From assembly GCA_001247695.2 (NCBI GenBank), contig LGRX02035246.1, forward strand, positions 1 to 64,000: a DNA stretch of 64,000 nt, read 5' to 3'. The DNA is from Cymbomonas tetramitiformis (taxonomy: Eukaryota; Chlorophyta; Pyramimonadophyceae; Pyramimonadales; Pyramimonadaceae). Below the pieces are notes generated by a model. The model made no database searches and was not told the DNA's origin. It was given only the letters and a program-made list of their open reading frames with translations. A program made the position numbers and the translations under genes. Positions 54,296-64,000 of the stretch are shown here, piece after piece. Positions within the stretch are counted from its first letter, which is position 1; every line of letters starts with the position of its first letter.

Positions 54296-57200
54296 GGTAG
54301 ACCGGCCGCTCTTGCCACTGCCCGCACTCCCGCCTGGTGCGGGCCCATGCCAAACTTCGTGCTAAGTGAGCATATGCAACCGCTGCAGGATTATCCGGCA
54401 ATGCCTTTCGGCTCAAGGCGGCGTTCTCGTGCTCACTTCTGTGTCAGGCCAGCGTGATGCACTGGCAACTGCCACAGCAACAGTAAGGCTGCGAGCACGA
54501 AATGCAGGTCATCGAGTCGGAATGCATGCGGCAGGTTGTACGAATCGGTACCGAGGGCATGGCACGAGTGTGCGCTCCGACAAATAGATCAGCTGCGGAC
54601 TGTAAGCACCTTCGGCACGCGTGCGAGTGGGCTCTGTATGTGCATGTTGGCGGCTGCCAGCAGTCCGAGTCTGCTCAAGCACGCGCAACTCCACATTTAG
54701 CCCCCCCTCAGTCAGACCAGACCATATCCTCGCCGAGTGTTCAAGCTGAGGTCAGTGATGGACCGATATCAATTTTTCAGACCAAAAGATTTACCCAAAA
54801 GGCAGAGCAAAAATGCGCGAGAGGTGCTGAAGCATTCCAACTCTTCATCTAAGGGCCAACTCCGTTCGCTGCGAAGGATAGATGGCATGTGGTGCGCGCA
54901 GCGTGCACGAGCAAGTATCTATGATATCTGTTTGCTGCGAAGGATGGATGGCATGTGGTGCGCGCAGCGTGCACGAGCAAGTATCTATCTATGATACCTG
55001 TTCGCCGCGAAGGATGGCTAGCCCGTCGGGCGAATTGCCCACGCAGTCAGCACGAGCAAGTGATATCTATTTACGGTGCATTGCACCTCACAGAGCAGAC
55101 TGTAAAAGCGTTGTATCTGAAACTATGGGAGCGGCATACCCACTCGCACCTTGTCGGGTCGCGCAGATCGTCTGCATTGGTGCCATTAAACAGCACCACC
55201 TCAGTGCACTGCTTCGCACCGCCGTCCAGAGCCTTCGATGCTACAGCGTTTAGTGTGGTGTAAAGCGCGGTCTACTCCACCTCACAACAACCCACACTAA
55301 ACCACTTGTCATCGACAGGCCGCTGAAAGGTTGCCTTGAGCCGCGTGGCCTTGAAGCGTTGCTTTGTGGGGGGGGGCTCTGTCACCGCTCGCAGGTGCGA
55401 CTTATGGCAGGACCCAGGCGACCCTCCTGAAATCAGTGGGGACAGGTGACATCACACGATCGGCAGGGCTGCCGCCGTTCATTTGCACACTCAGTGTGGA
55501 GGCGGCGTATCAAAGTGTGGAGGCGGCGTTGAGACGGGAACCGCGCGAAGCGAATGCAGGGCGAAGCTGCAGAGCTCTCCGAAGAGCCGAGATAGCACCT
55601 TGCAATGGAAGCAGCTTTCTCCCGTGTTCTCGATATATTGCGGCACTTCTCCCTCCGTGGTCGGAACCTCCCAGAGCGTTATGCCGAGGTCGGCAGCGAC
55701 GCTTCTTGCGGTGCTCAGCTGGGATTGCGCCAAGGAAGAGCTGCTGACCAGGCAGGACCACGCCGTGAGTTGGCCGATCCAGCAAGCCGCGACGGCAGCC
55801 TGATACCGCGAGCACAGAGACAGCAAGCGCATCAAGCCGCGGAGCCGCATTGCGTTGACTATCGCAGGCCTCAACGTGGCATGGCGGTTTCTTCCTTGTC
55901 ACCCTGCCTGTAGTCCTTTGCAAGTGAGGGGGCTCAGTGAGAAGTGGGCTAACGGTACTGCAATGCGACCGAGGCTTTTGTACCTCGTAGTGGGCTAACG
56001 GCTCTGACAGTGAGCACTGATAGTGAACACCTGTGACCACGCGTGTTTATTGTGCTTCGCGCCCGAGCGATCTCCGTGAGGCAGCTGGCACACATAGCAA
56101 TCGGCTGCAGGCATGACAATATAGCATGCAGGTATATTCAGCGCCCTCCGATATGCGAACTTGACGTGTAGACTAGAATCTGAGAGGAAATTCTACGACA
56201 ATCCAAAGATACCGTGCTACTTACCGTGCTATTTACTACACCGTATGGGATTTTAGGATACAATTCAAACAAGTAAAAAGGAAAACCAACCTCACACCGA
56301 TGCAGGCAGCACTGTGCGAGGCGCCGAAAGCTTGGAGGACAAGGAAAGCCGCCAGGGAGGAGTCGACGCCACCTGAAAAAGCCACCTGGTAATGCAAATA
56401 CGAACAGGAATCAGTATCTCTTCGCTTTCGAGCTGAAAACAGGAAGCGTTGAGCGCATTGTGGAAGCAGGTCAATTCAATTCAATTCAGAGTTGCGCAGC
56501 TTCCAGAGTGAGGTCTACATTGGGTCCTTCGTGTCAGCACTCACGACATTCAAACCTCCGTCGCAGCCTGTTCGCCGAGTAGTTTCTACAAGCTTATCGA
56601 GTAGAAGATTCGCGTCTCGTTCCGTGAACGGGACCGGCTCTACCTCTACCGCTGATTCCTGAGACCACACAGATCGACAAAACAGCCATATTCAGGTGAG
56701 AAGCCATGCTCGACCGTTAAAAGTGAATGTTCAAGGTCTGCGATTTTGTCTGCGCCAGATTAACTATGTTTAATATTTTCAGATTGTCGTCGCTCAGCGC
56801 GAAACTGCGCATTCTTCTAATTCGAAGGGAAGCACCTCGATTTTGTCTGCAGAAAACGGGAAGGAAAGTGCTAGCACGCTGGGCTTCAAATGCCTTCGCT
56901 TCTCCAAGAATAGTGTTGGGAGACTATTCAGTGGATGACGAGCATGTTTAGCCGCCACAGAGGAACGACGCTGAACGTTGCATTTGAGATGTTGTGAAGT
57001 ATGCAATGCTTGAATGCAATGGTGCACTGTGCGGGATCCCATTGAAAGGTATTCGGCTCCTCTAGTTGTCTTGGAAAGTGCTACCAGGCTGAACGCGTTT
57101 TGCTGATTGAGGTGTTTTAACGAACGAGTTATGTAGAGTGAATCACGTACGCATGGATTACGACCTAAACTAACGAGTGCCCTACAATGACTGAACTTGT

Positions 57201-57979
57201 TTACTCTGTCTAGAACCTATAAAGGCGTGAACATCGCATGCGTAATAATTATTTCTTGAATAGGGCTCAATACTCCGGAACCAGGACCCTTCTTCCAGTA
57301 CGACAACTTCAAGTATGGCGTGCGTATTTTATTTTACAGAACGAGAAGATATTTAATATGCATATTTTCCTGTCTGTGCTCTATAGTTATACGGTCGGGC
57401 AAAAAATTTCCGGATAATTTTCTCGCGGCTTGTATCGGTATAAAATAAAGGCCCGGTATAAAGTGGGGTGCGGATGCGGCACCCTCGTCCGAGAGATAGC
57501 CTCCGGAAGTCCGGATGTCCGGAAGCGTTTTTTATATGTCGATTTTTTTAATGGCTGTATTGTAATTGGTCGGGAGTCTCGACGCGGTCGCCGGCTCACC
57601 GCACCCGCGCACCGTGTCCGGTGAATTGACAAATACAAAATTTTGGAGCTACCGGTGCCACGTCGGATTTTGTGGACAACGCTTGGAAGGGGTCAAAGTG
57701 CATATTTGAGTTCGAAGCGGATTATTGAGCGAGAAAATAATAATCTGATGGGAATTTTTATATTGGAATTTTTTCCTCGTTGTGCAGGGGTGCAATACCA
57801 GGGTTCAAGTATAGGGATACCCCTGGACCGCCGACGAGTGCTAGTGCTAAGACCCCAGGGAATTTCAGGGCTGGTCGGTCCGCGGCCCCGAAATTCCCTT
57901 AGTGCTAGAAAAATTCGAAAATTCAAAAATAGCACAAGATATTGCGCCTATGCTTACAATACAGTCGGCGGCACACCAT
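54296..57979. other. region without a supported gene
   Basis: Contains a three-unit tandem repeat at about 54867-55020 (GAAGGATGGATGGCATGTGG and GCACGAGCAAGTATCTAT, period 63-66) and a GTGTGGAGGCGGCGT doublet at 55495-55530. Open frames on both strands at 55500-56040 have no motif and no splice context I can trust. An AT-rich, sparsely coding stretch follows from 56100. Confidence 0.5.
57841..57910. repeat. imperfect hairpin
   Basis: AGGGAATTTCAGGG at 57857 pairs with CCCCGAAATTCCCT at 57886, and the flanking CTAGTGCTAA and TTAGTGCTAG partly extend the stem. Confidence 0.7.
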
Positions 57980-58603
57980 TTCTTAGGGCTTCGCTAGGAA
58001 GCGATAGGATATATGATATATAGCGAGGCTATTATGGAACGTTAATAGCTCACGCAGCGTTTGTGTGGGTATGAGTGCAGTGCTTCTTCAGAAGTGACTG
58101 CTGTAGCTCAACGCTACCTCATTTACGCAATGCCCCGCATCTCATAGATGCCACCACAATTGGGTTGTGAACCCAAGGCATTGGTTGAACAATCAGTATC
58201 GGCTGAACGAATAAGCCATATGATACTCGCATGCTTGTTCAGAGCATGCGCTAGAAGCGAAGATGAATTTTCTCCGAACACTTTCGGTTCTTCAAGACTT
58301 CATCTTGCTTTGTCATCTCGATGCCACAACCTGGCCTCTCGATGACAGGTGTCACTCAAGGTGAGTGAATGACAGATGGTATGACTGTACATGTCATAGT
58401 CGACCGTACTGGCGACTGTCTGTCATTATAATATAATATATGACATGACATGACATGACATGACATGACATGACATGACATGACATGACATGACATGACA
58501 TGACATGACATGACATGACATGACATGACATGGTATGACATGTCTGACAAGTATGACACGTATGACATGTATGACACATATGTCATCGGTCATAACCCTG
58601 ACA
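57980..58603 (-). repeat. diverged chromovirus LTR (third copy)
   Basis: Aligns with 10364-10977 and 31240-31858, most clearly from GAGTGCAG near 58072 to CCCTGACA at 58603. It holds a long ACATG array (58441-58535). The same polypurine tract follows (GATCTCCCCTCTTAA). The left edge is approximate. Confidence 0.85.
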
Positions 58604-58618
58604 GATCTCCCCTCTTAA

Positions 58619-59226
58619 CACCGTAAGGGCGAATTCGTTTTTAGCAGTATGGGATCAGTATGAGGGCGGAAACATCCATAATTGCCACGGTAGTCAACTA
58701 TTGGATATTTATGAAGTATTAGTGCCCATATTGGGGACTTGGGCAAGGTCCCTCAACCCTGCAATGCCCACCAAACTCGGTTTATCGAGTGGGGGACTTT
58801 GTGGAAAGTGCAGGGGTGTTCTGCTGCCAGGTGACAAAAGCGTGCTCTATGGAGAGTGCTATAAAGGCTTCAAATCAAGGATATGGTATTTTCCCCCATT
58901 GGTATACACCATGATACGTCATCGCCCACTCATAACATCAAGTCAATAGTGGTGTCATGTTCATGGCGCATGCCCAAAAATGCCCCTAGCAGCTGTTCAA
59001 TCGAATTTCCTTAAGTATGGTGATGGTGGGTTACATATATTCATGTGTGCACATACGGTGCGAGTGATAACGAAGTGTCATATCATCCACCTAGTTCCGC
59101 AATATAAGATATGCGAAGAATCGTGGCAAATGGATGTCTAGAACTTGAGTTATTGCCGAAAACGTGAAAATAAGTTCCTAGAAAACAGGATCAGTATGAG
59201 CAGTATGGCAATTCGCCCTTAAGGTG
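58619..59226. mobile_element. TTAA-flanked MITE (piggyBac-like), 608 bp
   Basis: Ends CACCGTAAGGGCGAATT and, inverted, CACCTTAAGGGCGAATT are flanked by TTAA at 58615-58618 and 59227-59230. The related sequence at 10981-11000 reads CTCCCCTCTTAAAAGAGTTG with a single TTAA, which is the empty site. TTAA duplication is the hallmark of piggyBac. A frame at 58701-58949 with a CGKC motif is too short to be a transposase. Confidence 0.92.
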
Positions 59227-59230
59227 TTAA

Positions 59231-60142
59231 GAGAGTTGTGACCTCACAACGGGCATACCTTTGTATATGTCTTTGATGTCTTTGTTGTTGTTGTTGTTGT
59301 TGTTGTTGTTGCTGCTGCTGCTGCTGCTGGTACCAGTCTTCTTACACCGATGTGAGGCGTCCCTCATGGTGTTTTTAGGATATTGGGGGGAACTGAGTCC
59401 ACTTTAAGCCCTCACCTTAGGCATTTAGCCTTACAGTTCTTAGGATGTAGCCCCCATGAATTGCGTATCGTATTTCAGAGTGACGTTTCAAGGTTCCATG
59501 AATTGCGTATCGTATTTCAGAGTGACGATTCAAGGTATCCGAGGTTTACGTTACGGATATTTTTGCGCTTGCCGTCGACGCCTTTGCGAACGATGATCGA
59601 CGATTTAACGAACGATACTCGGCCTTATATATATGATTGATCGACGAAAACCCTTGGGTACATGTTTCCACAGTTATATATAGTGCACCCAACCCTTCCT
59701 CCCCTCCTGAAGCTACTATGGAGGTTCATAGGCGGCAACGGGGAGCCCGATTTTAGGGCTTGTTTTAATGCAAACGGAGTGGCCCTGCTTAACGGGATTG
59801 GACTTATAATCCTTTACCCGGTCTGCTCAACTCCTCAATATTTGGTCCGGTACGCGCGCTTTGACGAACATCTGTCGATTCAGAGTGGATTCGCCACGTA
59901 CTAATGTGAAATTCGTTTTAGTTATGTGTGTCAAGCATAACTCAGGATCACAACTCCGCCCACCTCAGTTATCCGGTAGCGCGGATTTACTGGCCATAAG
60001 ATCCGAATGACAAACCACGGTCTGGCAAAGTTAGCATAGCAGTTTTTCACAGATATTCGTACCCGCATATGCGTATCTGTGTAAGGGTATGATTTGTACA
60101 AGGCTCATTACACCTCAACAAGGAAGGATCAATTCCCGGACC
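59231..60142. repeat. second copy of the chromovirus 3' noncoding region
   Basis: Homologous to 10997-11457 joined to 15036-15543. It includes a GTT/GCT microsatellite at 59281-59331. Because it lacks the gag-only element it documents that element's insertion site. Confidence 0.88.
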
Positions 60143-62740
60143 TGTCATATCAATTTGATGCAGGGTAAAAATGTTAGGGATGTAACCCTGCAGTTCTCGG
60201 GATGCAGCCCTGCATTTTTTGGGATGCAGCCCTGCAGTTATTGGGATGCAACCCTGCAGTTATTGGGATGCAGCCCTGATTATTATTCGGTCGGCAGTCC
60301 TTGGCAAAAGTTATCGGCTATCAACTTTTGACCCAGAAGCCACAATGTTATAGAAGCTGCGACCTATCGTGACCATATGCGGCAGTTATGCCTTCGTAGA
60401 CAATATGATTTTATGGAACTTGTAATCCCACTTAAGTTGCATCATGATAAATTTGTCCAGGTGTTAACAAGTGTTCAGGATTTGATAAGGGGTTGACGCC
60501 CCACAGGCCAAAGGTCACTATCTCGTAAGGCTCGCCTCAAGTGTGCGGCTTTGAGGATCAGCGTCCCGGCGAGGCACAGGCATGATGCTTCCTTGACCAC
60601 AATGGAGCTGGAAATGAGAATGCTCAAGATATCCGAAGACAGGAAGGCTTTTTGTTGGCCAGAGTTGTTGTCTAGATGCTTAACCTCGATGGGGTCGTGC
60701 ATTCGGATACAAACTGTGCAACCATACATGTGATTTATGCATTGGTGTATGACTTTGATGAATTGTCTCTTGTCATGTACCTGGAAGGAATGACGGGCAA
60801 ATAGCTAGAGTGGCGGATTTCACTCACTCGGCTTTGTTGTTATGAATTCGATGCTTGAATGGCACAAATGGCAATCCTTTGGCTTTGATGTTTCCCTTCA
60901 GACACTGGCAACAACTTGTGCGCCAGCTTCATCTAGATTTGGGGGAAAGCCATGGATCAACAACTCATCAATCAAAACACATGTTACCAAGGCTGAATCC
61001 TTCAACTCTTGAAATTCAACAATCAACATCTCAGGTTGTTGACGTCAAAGTAATGGTCGTAAGCTTACAATATAGCTTATTCACATTAAAAAAAACCATC
61101 GTTCTCCTATGTCAGTGCCCTTCATTTAATATGATAGAGCCGGAGAAATATTCATCTATGATTTCTTCATAATGAACTTCATGTGTCAGTAAGTCAAATA
61201 AAGACTTCATTTGATGCTTCAATCGGCATGATGTACCGTGTCATCAACTTTATGACTGCTATACACAGATGCTGGAACTTTTCATAAGATTTTTAATCTT
61301 CCAAGCAAAATCACAATGATGTAAAATCAAAATGATATAGATCAGTTTGTGGCAGCTGATGAAGATGAATGAATCTATACTCCTTCCTCCCCCTTTAAAA
61401 AGAGGTGTATCAAACCATTCAGATGGTGATGGAGAATGTTTGGCCATTCAATTATTATGTTATGTGAAAAATGGTTTGATAGAAAATCAGACTGAGATTA
61501 CTCATCGAATCAAGTGCTTTCGAGGTAACAATGTCTATATGAACACCGATTCTCTCTACGTCATATCGGCAACATGCCTGACGATTTTGAATGTGGCGAA
61601 TGGCAGATAATGTCAAATGCCAATGCCAATTCACTATGATTCAATATGCAGTTTTTGGGTTGCAGCCCACATACATTGTCAGTTCAGGGTCACAATAGTG
61701 TGCCCAACTTAGACAATGTTTCTGGATAATGATTGTCATAATGAACAACGAAATCAGTGATGGTACCGAAGTTAACTTTGGTATCGAAGCTAATGGAGAG
61801 TCAATCAAGAAGTGTCTGTAATGACAACAACTTACTACGTGCTGTATTTCCGTAGTTGATGGATGGCTGGTATGTCATTTCATTGTGACTAGAACATGGC
61901 ATCGCCTAGTGATATGTGTACATATGAATCTTCTTCAGTACATGATCATTTATCTCAATGGTGCCCATTTTATTTTTGGGCATACACTATTCAGAGACTT
62001 GTTATGGTAAAGAAGTATGAATGATGAATGTGTCATTTCAATGCCGACAGAATTGTGACTTGTTGATAACTATTTGCCACTAATTTAAAGTTTCTGTAAC
62101 TTTCCAGAATAAGAATGAACTGAGCTTGGAAACCATCTGCATATTGCGGGTTCGAGTCCCGCCATGATTTTCCCCAAGACTTCGTGGCCTAATGGTCGAG
62201 GCAACAAATTTCTAAACATTCCAGAATGAGCTTTCACAGAGTCATAATTCCTCAATGAAGTAGCGTGTCTTATATGCCAAAAATGATATGAAACCACAAA
62301 AATGATGTCAATCTATATGTGGATGGTTTATACCATTGTATGCTATTCCACAAATAAGTAGTGATGTCAGAATAAAACTTTGGACAATTGCAACTCAGTA
62401 CAAACCTGAGTGCATTCAAGTCCAATTGTGTGCTCAGAATCTGAATCTAATGTACTTTCTATATGCACAGGATAGAATATATTTTCTATGTGATTCTGGA
62501 TTCAGGAACTAGAGTCAATGAAAAACTCCTTTCCTATTTCAGAGGATGAAACCTTTATTCCCTTAGGTGCAATACCTTATCTTAAGGAATAGCCATTTTC
62601 AATACAAGTTTCAATCGATTTTCTCAAATCTGTCACTTTATGATGATTAGACTGGTCAATTTTACAGCATAACCACTTCCCCTTGTTGAAGGAGATGACT
62701 CCTGTCATAGGGCGGTATGTTGGCTGTTTTCATATGGCAC
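60143..62740. other. decayed retrotransposon-related sequence, no gene
   Basis: 27-bp repeats (CAGTTATTGGGATGCAGCCC) at 60165-60285 and one unit at 61650 link it to the same retroelement group. A C-rich CCTTCCTCCCCCTTTAAAAAG lies at 61382. tRNA-like boxes appear at 62149-62194. Frames at 60855 and 61347 show no motif. Confidence 0.5.
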
Positions 62741-62744
62741 ATGG

Positions 62745-63060
62745 AAAACATGAGTGGCTCAACAATCTTGGAGAATTTCGGGATAAATATCCTGAATTGG
62801 CCGACTATGCCCAAGAATGACCGAGAGATTATTTGCCATCTTTAGCCATACGGCGTAGAGGCTGCTTACCAACGGTTGGGTCATAGGCTGGATAGCTATG
62901 TTAGCTATGTTGGAGGCTGAATAACCATGATTGCACGGATTCTGTCTTCCATGATGGATAGACTTCTGAGATGTGTCCGATAAATCAATACATCTGACAA
63001 CACCTCAACTTTAAAAGGTCTGAAGAAGAGCTGATGATCCCTGTTGCACTATATTTTTTT
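62745..63060 (-). pseudogene. chromovirus RT fragment
   Basis: Nucleotide similarity to about 17860-18130, best over AGCCATACGGCGTAGAGGCT and CGACTATGCCCAAGAATGAC. Many indels and stops. Confidence 0.85.
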
Positions 63061-63254
63061 GATTTGCATCACTGAAATGCCTCGTGATATAATAATCTCA
63101 CTGAATAGGCATTGCGTAATGGCGGTATGATCAGATATGTAATGATCAATGAAGACAAGATGACCGGTATGGCTTATTCAGCAGGCATGACTACCTCAAA
63201 GAGATGCCAATACACGGATACATTTCAAGACATAAGGGCAATAGACTTATTATG

Positions 63255-63600
63255 AAGCCTTCAAAGGCAGCTAGCATTAATGCTGCATTGGTCAGCTCAG
63301 TGGCTTTGACCTATCTAGGTGTTGTACTCAGGCCGTAGCCTGCATATTGCATTGAGTAATCTTGACACCTTTAATGATCCAATCAGATGATATGTATGAA
63401 ATATCTAGAATGGTTGCCCTTTTCAATGATCATTGGTGGCAGAGGCTATAGTGCTTGCACCGAGTCAATATACAATTCTAGTCTGGATACATACTAGACC
63501 AGATGTATACAAATGTCTAGGTCTTCAAAATCAAGCTCATATGTATGGCATGGCTGATGACCTTAGAAATGTTTGATACATATGTGTGTCAACTTCATGG
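63255..63600 (-). pseudogene. chromovirus integrase C-terminus and chromodomain fragment
   Basis: Similar to 15650-15960, clearest at GCTGCATTGGTCAGCTCAGT and GGCCGTAGCCTGCATAT. It lies to the right of the RT fragment although the intact element has the opposite order. Confidence 0.85.
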
Positions 63601-63721
63601 AGTTCTGCATGGTTTGACTGTATATAGTCATAATTACCAAAACAAAAAACGATGATGCAACCTATTTGTTTTATTATTTGTCTTTATTATTTATTTGGTT
63701 TTTAGTTGTATTTTTAGCTTA

Positions 63722-64000
63722 TCATCTTCCCCCCTCAAGGAAGTGTATCGCTAGGCGGTTGTCAAGCGCCGTTTAAATACACCAGAGGTCCGACCTCTAT
63801 GTGATGACGTGGAAGCTTACTATGAAGCTGGATAGCAGTTCTCGGGTTGCAGCCCATTGCACCGAAGGTGCATCGCAGTTCTTGGGATGCAGCCCGAATC
63901 CACGTCATCAGCGTGGGTCATATAGTGCCCATGCATGTGTTGTATAAAATACAACACTACCCTCCAGCGGCGAAGTGGTTTGATTACCATCATCGTATGC
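63722..64000. repeat. retroelement 3' module
   Basis: TCTTCCCCCCTCAAGGAAGT, then AGGCGGTTGTC and two CAGTTCTTGGGATGCAGCCC-type units, as at 25973-26160. The window ends inside it. Confidence 0.6.

Noticed and set aside
58619..59226. AAGGGCGAATTC and AATTCGCCCTT resemble the flanks of common TA-cloning vectors, suggesting contamination.
   Set aside because: The motifs face the wrong way for a cloned insert, the DNA between them is not vector-like, and the element has TTAA duplications with a matching empty site at 10985.
62145..62205. Functional permuted tRNA gene.
   Set aside because: The 7-base acceptor halves flanking the T-arm and D-arm do not pair, and no anticodon arm can be assembled.

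Overview
This window looks like nuclear DNA of a transposon-rich eukaryote. It has GT-AG introns (and one likely GC-AG intron), LTR and tyrosine-recombinase retrotransposons, several classes of DNA transposon, many minisatellites, and no operons or bacterial ribosome-binding sites. A multi-exon host gene ends, as far as it can be followed, in an immunoglobulin-like domain of the ASH type common in ciliary proteins. That would fit a lineage with flagella, such as an alga or a zoosporic protist, but the species cannot be named from the sequence.

Layout. 1-4460: a gag-only LTR element (copy 1) with a 64-bp tandem repeat at its left. 4461-7775: gene-free. 7776-9329: a single-exon triple-KH RNA-binding protein gene (minus). 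9906-10358 and 31864-32010 (perhaps also 32326-32450): the two halves of a tyrosine-recombinase gene, split by one 21.5-kb nested insertion. The outer insertion, 10364-31858, is a Ty3/gypsy chromovirus on the minus strand with 0.6-kb LTRs, a PPT, a PBS and a TTTCG target duplication. Inside it lie an intact gag-only LTR element (11463-15030), a hAT transposon (19677-24580) whose transposase carries an N-terminal chromodomain, and two TIR elements with 4-bp duplications (26417-27587 and 27753-30444). The hAT itself carries a 742-bp hAT-like MITE (20767-21508).

33361-41307: two divergent host genes, the plus-strand one with at least 12 phase-compatible exons. 42370-44322: a foldback element with a 9-bp duplication (MULE-like). 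44332-49368: mostly noncoding, with a 205-bp-arm inverted duplication and two minisatellites. 49369-53744: a PAT/DIRS-like retrotransposon with split direct repeats, inserted without duplication into a ~60-bp minisatellite. 53745-57980: the rest of that minisatellite and largely featureless DNA. 57980-64000: a decayed second copy of the chromovirus LTR and 3' region, broken by a 608-bp TTAA-flanked (piggyBac-like) MITE and followed by scrambled pol fragments.

The main biological point is order of insertion. Target-site duplications and restored reading frames give a four-level sequence: tracts of a recombinase gene, then the chromovirus, then the chromodomain-hAT, then the MITE. The chromodomain-BED-hAT transposase and the membrane-segment gag-only elements are the least familiar pieces. 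Novelty of any of them cannot be judged without database searches.
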